Of a stretch of DNA of 64,000 bases, positions 23,783 to 36,599 are shown in pieces. The notes beneath the pieces are model-generated. The model saw nothing but the letters and a program-made list of their open reading frames with translations, was not told the DNA's origin and did not search any database. The translations under genes were made by a program, and so were the position numbers. Location of the stretch: NCBI GenBank assembly GCA_950295325.1, contig OX485804.1, positions 41,342,429 through 41,406,428 on the forward strand. The letters run 5' to 3'. The stretch is from Polytrichum commune (lineage: Eukaryota > Streptophyta > Polytrichopsida > Polytrichales > Polytrichaceae). Position 1 is the first letter of the stretch, and each line of letters opens with the position of its first letter.

Positions 23783-24039
23783 TTTTAGTTTGTTCATCCA
23801 ATCTGTTCATCCATCTTAGATTCATTCATCAATCTCTTAGAAGAATGTAGAAGGTTCGTAAAATCACTCAACCACACGATTGATATTAGGACAGTAGCGC
23901 AGGTAGAGAGCATTGTCGTTACTAGTTGTAGAATCACTCATGAAGTGAAGTAGTAAAGATCTGATTTCATACGTGAATACTGTCTATCTCCTATGGATTG
24001 TTGTTTGTCGTCTGTGCATATTCGTCAATACATACAAAA
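23783..24039 (+). repeat. 3' LTR of the copia element
   Basis: Partner of the 5' LTR. It is preceded by the purine-rich GAAGTGGGAG stretch expected before a 3' LTR. The start TGTTCATCC at 23791 looks like a preserved TG end. Confidence 0.85.
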
Positions 24040-24639
24040 CATACGCCTGCGCTGTGCAACCTTCTGTTAAGGGATACCATGTAAACCCCCCGAAAAAGAA
24101 ACCTACCCAAACATACGATTCCAGGATGCTCTTCGAGATGCCTCGGAAACTCGCAACTAACAATCATCCCGCAAAACCTTTCACCCCAGTGGCTATCGTT
24201 TCACTTAACAACCTCTTTATAATTTGGTTGAGCAGAGTCGCTCATATTCAGCCAATCGGTCATGTACTGTATAAATTACGACGAGGGTCAATCTCCTCAC
24301 CCATTTTCTCAGTTGAACAAAAAACCGTGATGATGACACAGGCGTAAGCCTGTCAGATACTGAAAATAATTACCATAGAAACTGCACTTCAACCGGTGAA
24401 AACTGAACGAACTTACCAGAAATCGTGAGTCCATACCATACCATAACCACAAACAACACGACTTACTGAAAGTATATTTATAAGCACATAGTCACAGAGC
24501 TTGCAATGACTTGGTCAATCAATCTAGAAAGGAAGCCATTCGTTTTAATTTTTCATTAAACCATGCTGCAAAGTAATTCACTCTACGACCAATATAGGCA
24601 ACCATTCAAAAAGAAAAATTTCATCAACTAATTCTGTGG
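24040..24639. other. Intergenic, no gene recognised
   Basis: Between the copia 3' LTR and the left duplication arm. No domain, RNA gene or inverted repeat recognised. Confidence 0.5.
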
Positions 24640-27465
24640 TGGAATTCCAGATGAGGTCACCACGAGCTCAACATTTATTTGCAAGACAGCCGAGAGATGA
24701 ATTTCTTCCATTCCATAAGAGTGCCGCCGTCAAGGCGCCACCCGTCCTATTTCAGCTCTACGTGGTCCTATATAATGGTGTCAATAACTAACACACCGTT
24801 GGACTCAACATGCAAAATCATTTCCAAGGAGACCACAAAACCGTCGACTCCTCAGTCTGCCAAGCACGCCGCTTGCCAAACACCTATCATCATTATCGTC
24901 AACCTCCGTTTAACCTCCTCCGCCGGAGTATGCCTTTCCCAACATAAGGATCTGCAGCTGATCGTATCCGGACAACACTCCTGCTCCTGCCACAGCACGC
25001 AAGATGTTCGCGCCGGCTCCCTTGAACAACGACTTCGTTCCCTCCTTCGCGATGATTTGCTTGAACGCGTCCAGCGAGCTCGCGTACTTCACTGCCTCTC
25101 CGGAGGTCATCATCATCCTACGACGCACCGTGTCGATGGGGTATGAAGCCAACCCTGCTCCGATTGTGATTCCCCATCCCAACAAGAAACTCGCCAAGAA
25201 GTTGCCCTCCAGGGGGCCCACCAACACCACCGGCTTCAATGAATCGTAGATTCCGAAGTACAGACCTCGGTACACGATGATGCCCGCGCACGAAATGTTG
25301 AATCCTCTGTATAGCCCTGCGATTCCGTCCGTCGCCAGAGTCTTCTTGTACACGTCCAATAGTCCGTTGAACTGCCTGTCGCCTCCGCCCTTCTTTGACG
25401 ACTTCGCATCGTTTGCCAATCGGGTACGTGCGTAATCCAAAGAGTACACGAACAACAGGGACGAAGCTCCGGCGGCTCCTCCGGACGCAAGGTTTCCCGC
25501 GAACCACTTCCAGTAACCGTCCTTGTCCTTCTTGTATCCGAAAAGACTCTTGAAGTAATCCTTGAATGCGAAGTTCAACGCCTGCACACCATCAAACACT
25601 TCTCAATATCCTACTCGCTCCACCCACAACCACAATTCATTGCTTTTCTCCATCATACACTCGTGTCTCGCATCGCATACCCTAAACAAAACGCATCCCT
25701 TCTCCTCTCCCAACCCTATTCCACCTCCACACACTTTACCTGAGTGGGGAAGTAACGGATCACGTTCGCCAGATTTCCACGCCACAATGCCACCACGCCC
25801 TCGTCGGCCATCGTCCGCGAGAAGCAGTCCCCGATACCCTTGTATGGGTGGGACAGACGTCCCGACTTCAACATCTCGTCCTGGTTCTGGATCAGAAGCT
25901 TCACCCTCTCGATGGGAGCGGCGGCGGTCTTCGACACCGCCGCGGACACACCTCCCATCAGAAAGTCCGTCATGAATCCTGCGATTCCCTTCTCGGCGGG
26001 TGCCGGCACGAACACCGATGACGACATGTTAGCGGGCACCATGCTCTGTCCCCCCGACACGTCGATGGGGCACAACGCATTGTACCCGGAAGCCCTGGGC
26101 AACCTTCCCAGCTTCGCCGCGGCGGCGAACGGAGAGCTGTATCCCATCTGCTGCTCGGGGGCTGCGTACATTTGCCGGCTCGGTGCCAAACGGGAGCCCA
26201 AGTAAGAGTAACCCCCCACCTTCGACAACACAGTCGGACAACGAGGTCCTTCCGCCATCTTGAAAATTCCTCAGTACCTGACACCAGTCAAACAAGCACC
26301 AGCTTTTCAAAAACATAACACCACGTTTGCCTCCAAAAACAAACATTTCCAAAAACATACTGTGTTTCATTTCCCTACAACACCTTCACATAACCATTCA
26401 ACCTGCTTCCAATCGCACGTAACCCTTATCGCCCAATTTACACCCATCCTCTATAATCTCACAAAGCCATGCGTCCTTTCATCCTCTTCCTGGTTACTCT
26501 TGGCACGCATACCATCGCATCTTCTATACGTCCAGTTTCATATGTATTCAAATATCCCAGCCCCAACCGTAATATAATGTGCAACGTCATGCCAGTTCTC
26601 CACAGCCGATCAACTACTCATCATACACCTTCTAGTCAAGGACTACCATCACATTGGCCCCTACGGCGGAACCTCATCGCGTCATATTCAAAATGTAAGT
26701 GTCCACCGATGTTCTTCCAAAGAAACACTAACAGACACATCTTTTTTCCAAACTTGCACATAACCCATACAAAGAATGTCACATTACATTATTCAAAGTA
26801 GATATCACCACAAACAACCACTTCTACACTGGAATCTACTAAAACCTCTAACAGGTTCACACGTCCAACCATGTCCCGACTTTCACACTTCCCAAAACTG
26901 CCTACGTCATAAATGATGTTCACTAGAAACTTCTTCTCCCCGCATGCTGGCAAGGAAAAATAATAACCCACTGCGACGTGCGTTTCAAAGGCCGCAGACA
27001 GTGTCGCTGAAACTCCCTCATTTGCCCTTCTTGCGCTCAGAATCAAATCTAACGGAGCGCTCTGCTCAACACACAGAGCAAAACACCGTCCCAACCTCAC
27101 TTTCATTCGAACGCCCCGCCCAACACACCATCTAAACCTAGATTAAGTCGCACCAGCCAATACAACCTTCCAAACCTGGATTCGACCTCCACCTAACCAT
27201 CTAAAACATTCACCGCGCCAAACCCTAGGCCAATGTATCATTATATCATCATCATCCAAACCACATCACACGCAACATACATCGCGTACTCTAGATCTAC
27301 CACCGTACACAAACACATCCCTTCTCCTGAGTTCTACTTTGGTAGAAGTGGGCGCTGGTACCGGATGGACGGTTTATCCGGCTTTTAAATGATACAACCA
27401 GTCATTCTACACGGCGCCAACTACTCCAAATGCATTAAACGCATCACGGCCGATCTCCAAACTAC
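24640..27465 (-). repeat. Left arm of a 2,826-bp inverted duplication
   Basis: It is the reverse complement of 42564-45389. Every position satisfies left + right = 70029, including all coding sequence, introns and the 3' flank that I compared, and I found no mismatch. The ends are abrupt: outside 24640 and inside 27465 the two sides diverge at once. It contains a complete ADP/ATP carrier coding region. Confidence 0.9.
24910..26258 (-). CDS. Mitochondrial ADP/ATP carrier, left copy
   Basis: This inner-membrane antiporter exports ATP from mitochondria in exchange for cytosolic ADP. Exons are 26258-25740 and 25581-24910, with a 158-bp intron (GT-AG), giving 396 residues. About 90 residues form an N-terminal extension, as in plant carriers, that is thought to be removed on import. 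Three carrier repeats follow with signatures PIERVK (115-120), SLDYAR (220-225) and PIDTVR (321-326), and the ADP/ATP-carrier signature RRRMMM is at 326-331. The coding sequence is rich in G and C at third positions, unlike its surroundings. It is identical in coding sequence to the right copy, but its 5' flank differs: the presumed leader intron is about 0.75 kb longer because of an extra diverged copy of intron sequence. Confidence 0.95.
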
Positions 27466-27484
27466 GACTTCGCCCCATCCGATG

Positions 27485-28200
27485 AAATACACCTTCTAGT
27501 CAAGGACTCCCATCACATTGCCCACTACGGCGGAACCTCATCGCGTCATATTCAAGCTATAAGTGTTCGCCGGTGCGCTTCTGAAGTAACACCAACAGAC
27601 ACTGTCTCTTTCACATAACCCATACAAACAATGTCACATTACATCATTCAAAATAGATACCACCATAAACGACCTCTTGTGCACTAGAATCCACTAAATC
27701 CTCAAACAGGCTCACACATCCAACCATGTCCCAACTATCACACCTTCCCAAACCGCTTACGTCATAAATGACGGTCACTAGAAACTTCTCCCCGGATGGT
27801 GGAAAGGAAAACAAGTAACCCACTACGACGTGCACTACACAAGGCGCAAATAGTATCCCTGGAACTCCTCATGTGCCCGTCTTGCGGTCAGATTTAAATC
27901 TAACGGAACGCTCTGTTCACCGCAGCGAGCTAAACAGCGCCCTAAACTCACTTTTATTAAAACGCCCCGCCCAACACACCTTCTAAACATAGATTCACTC
28001 GCACCAGCCAATATAACCTTCCAAAACCTGGATTCGACCTCCACCTAACCATCTAAAACACTCGCCGCGCCAAACCCTACGCCATTGTATCCTCACATCG
28101 TCCTCCAAACCACATCACATGCAACACAAATCGCATACTCTAGATCTACCACCATACATAAATACATCCCAACAGCCACCAACTACTCAAAACGCATCAC
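27485..28200 (-). repeat. Older, diverged copy of the ADP/ATP carrier leader-intron sequence
   Basis: It aligns in tandem with 26620-27450 (blocks such as ACCTTCTAGTCAAGGACT and CGGCGGAACCTCATCGCGTC) but at roughly 85% by eye, and it lacks a segment of about 90 bp present in the newer copy. It therefore also matches the right arm in inverse. It continues into 28200-28640, which pairs with 42110-42564. Confidence 0.75.
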
Positions 28201-28733
28201 GGCCGATCCCAAACTACACTGTATAGAGAAAGTACCGCAACGGCCACCCGTAGAAGACCAGCCGTTGCCGTAACCGTGGCTAGGGATTGCACAGGCCGCC
28301 AACGTCGAGACCCAAACGCAGAAAACTAGTTCAAAACAAGACGAACACAGAGCTTGGAGATCCGATCTAGGTACCGTGAAAAACAACGAAGGCAACCAAA
28401 ACGGAAACACGGACAGCAAGGAAAGGAACGTACCGGCGCACCCTAGAGGAGGGAGCGGGGGAGGAGCGGCGGACACGACGAAGGAGGTTGCGAGGGCGGG
28501 CGATGAAGGGAGTGCAAATACCACAGGGTTAAGGGTCATAGGCAACCAGCCAGCGAGCGGGACACGGGTCGGGACGGGTCGGGCCCGGGCCGGGGCGCCC
28601 GCGCGGGCGCCGTCGGTCGGCCAAGACCCTTCCTTCTCTCCTAGCCTCCCATGCGGGGCCGGCTCCCCTTCTTTCTCGCGATGCTTGTATTTAGATGTTA
28701 AATGTCTGGGCATTCTGTGGGTTTTAGCGTATT
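28201..28733 (-). promoter_or_regulatory. Presumed promoter and 5' leader of the left ADP/ATP carrier gene
   Basis: On the minus strand this very GC-rich stretch matches the region upstream of the right gene (42110-42564) at high but not perfect identity. A conserved GGTGCGCCG|GTACGTTCC sequence (28434/28433) looks like the donor of a leader intron whose acceptor would lie about 20 bp before the ATG. A telo-box-like CCCTAACCCTGTGG variant is present in both. The transcription start is inferred, not seen. Confidence 0.45.
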
Positions 28734-28734
28734 A

Positions 28735-31356
28735 GAGCATCTCCACCCTTGGGCAGTAAGGCAGGCTCTCCAAATGCACTTTGAAGGGCTCCAAACATCC
28801 ATTAAATTTCTTTAGAGTGGCACTCCCCCACCGTTACTTGCATATTGGCTCTTCAAGCCAAAAACGGTCAGGAATATTCCCTGTGATGACATGTCCGCCC
28901 TGGCCAAAAATAACCCACCTGTCCACTTTCCACTTTCGAACCTGTTTCAAGGAAGGTGTTGAAATGAGAGCTTATCACTTAGCTGGCCTTGCTGGCAGTG
29001 ATCACCTTGAGGGAGGATTCTGTAGCTTTGAGGGTTTAGGGTCAATGAACGCTCTGTTTTCCTGAATGGCTGCTGCGGGATACACTCTGCTATGTGAGTT
29101 GTAGCTCAAGGTTGGCTGCCTGCTCGAATCCTCCGAACTCCAAGGGACAACAGGCAAGCCCTCTGGTTTGATAAATTTCCAAATAAATCGATTGTTCTGA
29201 CTGCATTCTTGTACCGAAATCATAATAGGTATCCAAAGCTTTGTATATTCCAGTACTGTCAAGGACGCCTGTGTGTATTCGTCTCTTTCCTCATCGTATA
29301 TCCTGAGTGAAGGGTTTTAGGGTTTAGTGGCATGGTTGAAGTGTTTCTGTTATAAACAATTGAAGTTCATTACATGTGGTCTTTTTTTTTATTCTGCAAG
29401 TTTGGCACGGAGAAGGTATGCCCAATCTCATGTGTCTTGAGCAACACTGCTCTGTCATGATCAGGAATATTACGCAATACCTTACTAAGGAATTGAGGCA
29501 ACTGGACCCCATCATATCGTCTAAGGTATATGGGTGTCCTGTTCATGCAATTCGCGGATAAACGGCACTTCCATGGCTGTAATAAGCAGTTAAGTCAACT
29601 GCAAGTAGATATGTGCTTGGCAAATCACAATTGTATCATCAGATTCAGACTTCAGGATTTACACATAACCATTTGAGCTCCATCCAACTCAGAGCTGGAT
29701 GTTTAACGCCCTCAACCCCGGACATATACAAAACCTACAACAACCCCTTTCCCGCCACAACTACATATCCTTGCACCAATTTCGTTTAACCACAAACCAA
29801 ATGCGAATGTCATTTTCTTGCAATTCACAGATAAATAGCAGAAACATGGCTGACCTTCATGCTATCCAGGGAAATGTACTAAGCACTTGCATCAAAGTCA
29901 AAATAGGTAACGTGCTTGGCTAATCACAAATGCATCACCACATTCATGCTTCAGGATATACACAGAGGCATCTGGACTCCATACGAGGTGGAGCTCAATG
30001 TAGAACACCCTAAACCTCGGAAATACATACAACCTTCAACAACCCCTTTCCCCCCACAACAACATATTCTTGCATCAATTTCATTAACCCACAAACCAAA
30101 TGATAATGTCAATCTCTTGCAATTCACAGATGAATAGCACCAACATGGCTGACCTTCATTCTCAGTGAAATGTACTAAGAACTTAGATAACAGGCAAAGT
30201 AGGTTATGTGGTTGGCAAACCACAATTACATCACCACATTCATGATTCAGGAGATACACAGAAGGATCTGGAGCCCATACGAGGTGGAGCTGATTGTTGA
30301 ACACCCTAAACCCTGAAAATTTATACAACCTACACCAATCCCTGCCCCATCATCTTAGAACACCAACTAAATTGCACGGCTCCACCGAGCTTAACCCTAG
30401 AACAAGAACTCACAAAGTGACAGGAGCATCAAAAGATGTCAATCACAAGAAATTACACCATATCGCCTAATTGCACAGACACGAGCCGCCGAATGAATTC
30501 CCCAGCTCCCGGACATGGACACAGATCTGCTAAACACCAAAAGAAATTCAGAGAGATTGGGTATCTCAAATTCCTGCAGACATCACTTGAGGATACCAAC
30601 TGAATTGCACAGTTCCACCGAGCTTAACCTCAGAACAAGAACTTACGAATTGAAAGGAGCATCAAAAGAATTCAACCACAACAAATCACACATATCACCT
30701 AATTGCACAGACACGAGCTGTCGAAATGAATTCCCAAACTCCCGAATATGGACACAGGTCTGCTAAACAACCAGAGAATTACCCAGGATTTACCTGTCTC
30801 TCAAATTTACGACAGATTCTGCCAAGACATTTAGTTCAAAGAAACGTGACTACGAATGCAGCACTCCTGTAATCCTCCCGTAATCCTCTATTTGAAAGCT
30901 TACATGCGACATTCTCTTACAGCTACGGCTGATGAGGCGGAGTGTAAAACGATGTAGAGTTCCAGTACCTGATCCCGCACTGCACCTCCGACATCGCAAC
31001 CACCTGCGGATGATCGTTGAGTTGCCGTCCCGCGGCCTCGTCCACGCACTCCCCGGCTGCGCCCAACGCTTGCAGAATCTCCTCCGCGACTGCGCCCACT
31101 TCCCGCCATGTCCGCCCTACAGAACCGCTCTTGATTCCCAAAAGTGGCACGATTCACTGAATCGCAAGAGGATGAGGCCCGGAATGTGGGCGCAGCAAGA
31201 GCAACGCTCACCCGCGAGGATAGTGAGTGGAGCCCGAAGTTTGAAGAGCCCTGGCAAGTTTGAAGAGCCCGGGCAAGAGGGGTGGGGCAAGTTTTTCTTC
31301 AAGGCCACGCTAAAGGGCTTGCCGAGTCCCTTTAGCGCGTATGGGTGGAGATGCTC
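28735..31356. mobile_element. PIF/Harbinger-like element, non-autonomous
   Basis: The inverted ends GAGCATCTCCACCC (28735-28748) and GGGTGGAGATGCTC (31343-31356) are perfect over 14 bp, and each is flanked by TTA, the classic PIF/Harbinger target duplication. GAGCATCTCC is a familiar terminus in plants. The 2.6-kb interior has no transposase. It holds two sets of direct repeats (about 300-bp period at 29.62-30.33 kb and about 235-bp period at 30.35-30.78 kb) and a GC-rich segment near the right end (30.9-31.3 kb). Confidence 0.72.
29623..30778. repeat. Two sets of long direct repeats inside the Harbinger-like element
   Basis: The first set has period about 300 bp: 29.62-29.92, 29.92-30.22 and a partial 30.22-30.33 kb, sharing ACAACCCCTTTCC and ACATGGCTGACCTTCAT. 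The second set is 30.355-30.545 and 30.590-30.778 kb, sharing TCCACCGAGCTTAACC and CCTAATTGCACAGACACGAG. No protein is encoded. Confidence 0.7.
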
Positions 31357-34300
31357 TTATGCCGTGCAATTGTATTAGGGCAGTTTGTCTCTCCTCATTG
31401 TTCCGGCAAAGGAAGTCCCCTTTGGTGCCACGCACATGAGCAACCATCACCCGATTTGCCTGGCGGAGGCGATGAATCTCATCCAGCTTCGTCGGCGAGG
31501 ATGGTGAAGCGGACTATCTGCCTCAATCCGGAAGCCACAGGTTTGTCGTTCTCCGCCGGGTAACTCTCTGTCAAGTTTCTTACTGTGAAACAACTTCAAC
31601 ACTCTCAAATTCCCTATTTCTCCCTTCTCTCTCACATTCACATACACATATGAAGGTAAAAAAAAGGTCGGGGAAGAGTGAGTGTCGAAAGTGGGCGGAG
31701 GCAGAGGTTGGGGCGCAAGGCGTTCTCTGCCCGCCTGGCGTGTGAGCCTTTGCATGCGCCCCTGGATGGCCAAAACGCAGGGGGGGCATGTGGACCTTCG
31801 CCAAGCGGCTAGCGGGGCGGACCGGCGCCATGTGCGCATGCCTTTTGTGGATGTGGACGAAGGTTTGCATGGGTTCTCTCAATATTTTGGTTAAGGAGAG
31901 TGTAGATGTGTCTTAAATGGTTTTACTTTTTGTTTCTCCCCATGTATTCTCAACTTTGATTCTAAAGTTAGGATTTATCATCGATCCATGAATGTGATGT
32001 GAGATTTTAGCAACAATTAGCGGAATTTCTAGAGTTTCCAAGTTGTTGTTATGATTTTTCAAAGTCAAAGATGTTGGAGACATAAAACAACCAACTAACA
32101 TGCAACCCCCCCCCTCTCCCCAATAATGTTGACTATTGAGTTTATAATGGTTAATAGAAGTTTATATACTAAGTTTAATTTGTTTCAAACACATGTCTTA
32201 GTGATGTCCATTCTTGGACCCACACTTAACCACACACCACTCAAACATGGGTGTTTGAATAAGATACGTAAATGAATTGGGCACATTTACCTTATCAAGC
32301 ACTTCTACGTTTGGCAATTTAACATGATCAATTCTAAGCAACATCTCTTGATGTGGTGTACTCCTCTTGGATACGAGTAGTATATTCAATTGTGGTAGAC
32401 ATCTTATAATGGATTGAAGACAAATTTTGTATCAATGTTTTAATGGTCAATGTGACCAACTTCACCACACAATTCTACAATTCAAAATGTACATCAAATT
32501 GTCTATAGCATACACTTCATATTTCTCCAAAAATGCTTCATATCTTCCCCATGAGCAAATGGCAAGATTGCCCCCCCCCCAAAGTGTGCAAATGGCACCA
32601 TATGAAATTTGGGTACATTTTACTCTCAATAGATGCATCAAAGGTAACTCAACAAAGTCCTTTAACCTCTAAATGTCGTGGTGGACATATGTGTCCACAA
32701 AAGTTGTTTGGAAGAGGGTTTTAGGGGTCTACATGAACTCAATTTGATTCAATCTGATGATTAAGATGTGTGCCCTTATTACACAACATATTTGTATGTC
32801 TATGCATCGGTTGAGCAAAATACGAGGGGTTGAGATTTTTCCTCCGACTCAAGGGGAGGGGAGGGGGGGGGGTAATCTTCATATAGGGACCACCTCTACT
32901 TTGGAGGTGATGTGGTCTACACTTTGCAAGGCACGTTTCGACTATCTCAAGAAGATTGTGTGGGTATTTCTCAAATTTTAGATGGACAAAGAAATTTTGA
33001 GAGATATTTTTTTTAATGGTTTTAACATTTGATGGTTTATAATAAAGCTCCCATTGAAGTGAAACGAAATGAAAATTCATACATTATATAACTTATAATT
33101 GAGTCACGTAACTTTCCTCAAGAAGAATTGTTAGACCACTTATTTTGATATGTAGTTTGTCATTTTCATACCCTTCCAAAATAGGCTCCAATGGTTTCCA
33201 TATAGATAAAAACACCGCCCCCTAGAGAGCAAGCATAAATGAAGGGTGCTCAAAATCATATCTTGGCTCATATCTTATGTTTTTTTGATCTTGCAATATG
33301 TGAAACATTGAAGATCGAAAAAAAATGCTTAACTTTCTACAATATATGCAATGTGTGAAAGACATACTTAACTTCAAGTTATTCACATCCATACAATTAG
33401 AGCGTGTTAGATGTTTCTTGATTTCTATCTATAACTTCTCAAAGAAGGAGCTTTAAGCTTATCCATTTATGGTCCCACCAGTGACCAACGAACATAACAA
33501 CTGCTTTTTGAATTATTATTTTTAAATGAGTGGCAACCCCATTTCATTGTACACAAGGTCACCAAAAAAAACACTAGCATGTCAAAAAGTGGATGAGAAA
33601 GTACATGAAAGTGACGTGGAATCCTAAGCATCTGGAATTGGACAATGTTTGGTGGTCACCCAAATTTTGTGACAAGCTACCCCAAATAGGTTGTCTCACT
33701 AGAAAATAATATGACCATGTCATGTTCTAGAAAAAATGTAATTTAAAGCATATAGATTAAGATAGTATGCATTTATCAAAAAAATGTTTTCGCTAAAAAA
33801 ACACTATGTCTATGTCCAAGTCTACTCTACACTATACCACATGACCAAGCCTTTTAAGAAAATGAGTGTGATTCGTCTCGTCATGGTCTTCAGACCACTA
33901 ACCATGAGCACGAGAAATCCTAAATCATTCTCATGGCCATGTGTACATGAGCATATTCTAGCAAGTGTTTGCAGGTATACATGTCATCATAAGTCTCTAT
34001 GGTAGAATACCCATTTCCGATACCACCCCAATCTTAATAAACAAAGTCCGTTAAAGTTGTGAAGTTCCACACATGTAACCATCATTCTCTAACGCGGTGG
34101 AAAAGCTACCAGGTTCCTAACAAGCTGCTGTCACATTTGACCTAATGGAAAAAATAAAGTAAAAGGGCGCGGGTTCAAGTTCCTTGAAAAGGGCATTGAC
34201 AGTACTCAAGTTTTCGTCTCCCAGTTATCAAAAACAAGTCCACCCATGCTATGAACAGGGGTTGGGGAGAATTTTGCCTTTGAAAATTTTACAACAATTC

Positions 34301-36599
34301 CATACTTGGAAATAAATTATGATTTATTTATTTGGTATCAATTTTAAGACCCGTGAAATATGACTCTAATATCACACTTGTACTACACTTATGTGAAATT
34401 GCTTACAGACAACGGAGATGGATCTATCTACCTTAAATCTTTTTTCTTTTTTCTTTTTTTTGTGGTTATCACAACACCATGGCAATCCCACCTGCCCAAG
34501 GAATCGAATGGGAAGGTGGGTGGACCAAGACAAGTGGAGCCAAATTTTCGTGAACATAAGATTCCTTCAGGAATACATGCTCATACCTCCTCCTTAGAAT
34601 GGCCTGTGCACAGAAGAGGAGGCACCATTCCTTCCACACTGCCCAATGGTTTTTTTATATCACTAACCGGTTTAACCCCATAAGCTACACTTCTTTTGTC
34701 TAATTAGTGTGGGTTGTCATTTGGAGTTACGCATTGCTTTGCCATTTTACTGAGAATATCATTCTTCACCCAAATCAAATAAGTACACTAACTATGATAT
34801 TTAGTGTTTGATTGTATATAACCCTACCATGTTCAACATTCATTTTTTAATTTCTTGACAATTAGTGTTGGAAGATATGCTAGAAGATATGTTGGAATTC
34901 TCCTTTTATCATCGTTATTTTGTTTTTCCATATCCTTACTAACACTAAATTCAAACATGCAACTTCCACATATTATCATAGTTGATTATTTGTGTTTGAG
35001 GTTACATTTAATGTTACTTTCATAGGGTTATTGGCATTTAGTGTATTTGTTCGTATTTGCAATTTTAAGAAAATGATTGTTCATATTGTATACAACCATC
35101 ATTATTGTGTGAATTCCACAACATGCATAAGCCAATATTACAAATTCAAATATAACTACCCACGGATTAATACCAATGCGGTGGAGGTATTTAAGCTCAA
35201 TCTAGGTATCACTTTAAAGGGTATGCTTTAACGTATAAAATACCCAACTCGAACGGTATCATATCCTTTGATACCAACATTGATGCCCCTTTATATTTGC
35301 ACATGTACTATTGCAGAATTCCATGATATCACCTTCATACCCTTTGGAGATTTTAGGAATGTTTTTAATATCATGACCGAGTGGATATCATATTCTAAGT
35401 TTTATTTTCATACCCTTGCCCACTAATATACGAGGAAAATTAATATACGAGTTTCAATGTTGTAGTTTGGAACAATCCCCTTTGTTCCATGCCCATTTAT
35501 GGACTACATTGATTATCCCATTAAGTGAGGGTGGGTTAACAATGCGCATGCGAAATCAACGCATGTGAGACTAAATTGCTCTATGCAATGAAATTAGTGG
35601 CACCATGGCATCTACAGTTTCAAGAGCCCAAAGTGTCAAAGCGCTGGAAGCTCTCAATGCAAACTCTCTTCAATTCCTTAGTGTTAGGAGATGCCTTAAG
35701 GTTAAGTGACGCCTATTGATACAAAGACGAAGAAGCCTCTTCGAGCTCACCAAAACAAAATCATGTACTCTACAAACACATTAGAACACACACTGGTTAT
35801 TTTGAAGTGTATGGTAAACGAGCACGTATTCATGAATTTAGTATCACTCGGTAAAAATTGAAGGCCTCACTAACTACGAGATTTGGCAAAATAGTGTGTG
35901 TTTTGAGAATTGGCACCATACACACTGAATGAGATAAGTAGTGTAGTGTAACCAACAAGAGGAAAGTCGATGATGAGGCACCGGACCCACTCGAGTTGGT
36001 TTTAGTCATAACCGATCAACTCACATTCATAATTTGATAATTATGGATGATTTCACACCTCCGTGAATGAAAATTAATGATGGGTCCCGATGACCCTCAT
36101 GCTCTTGGATGAGCGATTGGTTATGAAACGGACAAGAGTCTTGTCCGGGTTAGGGTTTTGGGATCTTCAAAGGGAATAAAGTAAGCAGTGTCGTGTCACG
36201 ACCGTATTGGTCGATTCACTAAAGTGATGGCACCAATATGTGGTGGGGTTGTTGTACCATGGTTTAGGGAATCACCAACCCACACCTTTGAATGGTTGTT
36301 CTTACGTACTTTATGGAAACAACACTTTTCGCAATAAAACAAACTTCACACTAAGATATGGCCCTACCGGGGCACTTCCAACCGCACATATCATTTGGAC
36401 CGTTGGATCGAATCATAAATTGTTTCATTTGGTTAGCAATTGTGATCCGTTAGATTGTCATTCCAATTTCTTAATCAAAATTTAGATGCAAATGTAATAG
36501 AAATTTGGCTTTTTAGTGATCACATACATTACATTCTTCTAATTGTGTTGACAATTGAACAAAGGTTGGCAATTATGTTTTGAGCACAAAGTCCAATCT
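31357..36599. other. Spacer, no gene recognised
   Basis: 31.38-31.9 kb is GC-rich with overlapping short frames on both strands and could be a degraded promoter or exon, but no protein is recognisable. 32.1-32.4 kb belongs to a dispersed repeat also seen at 46.2-46.45 and 52.68-52.87 kb (CAATCTCTTTT-like and CCACTCAAA/T-like blocks). 32.57 and 32.86 kb hold C and G homopolymers. The rest to 36.6 kb is AT-rich and featureless to me. Confidence 0.5.

Larger units (their letters stand above)
18738..24039 (+). mobile_element. Ty1/copia LTR retrotransposon, degenerate
   Basis: Two LTRs of about 257 bp (18738-18994 and 23783-24039) flank gag-pol with the copia order gag, protease, integrase, reverse transcriptase, RNase H. 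I count about 14 mismatches between the LTRs (about 94-95% identity), so the insertion is not recent. The sequence after the 5' LTR (GGTTATGGGCC) is a poor match to the usual initiator-Met primer site. A polypurine stretch GAAGTGGGAG occurs twice before the 3' LTR. No confident 5-bp target duplication is visible (CATCC versus CATAC at best). Confidence 0.93.

Noticed and set aside
25562-26284. Long plus-strand frames over the ADP/ATP carrier exons
   Set aside because: They are antisense shadows of a GC-rich carrier coding sequence. The same shadows recur in the right copy.
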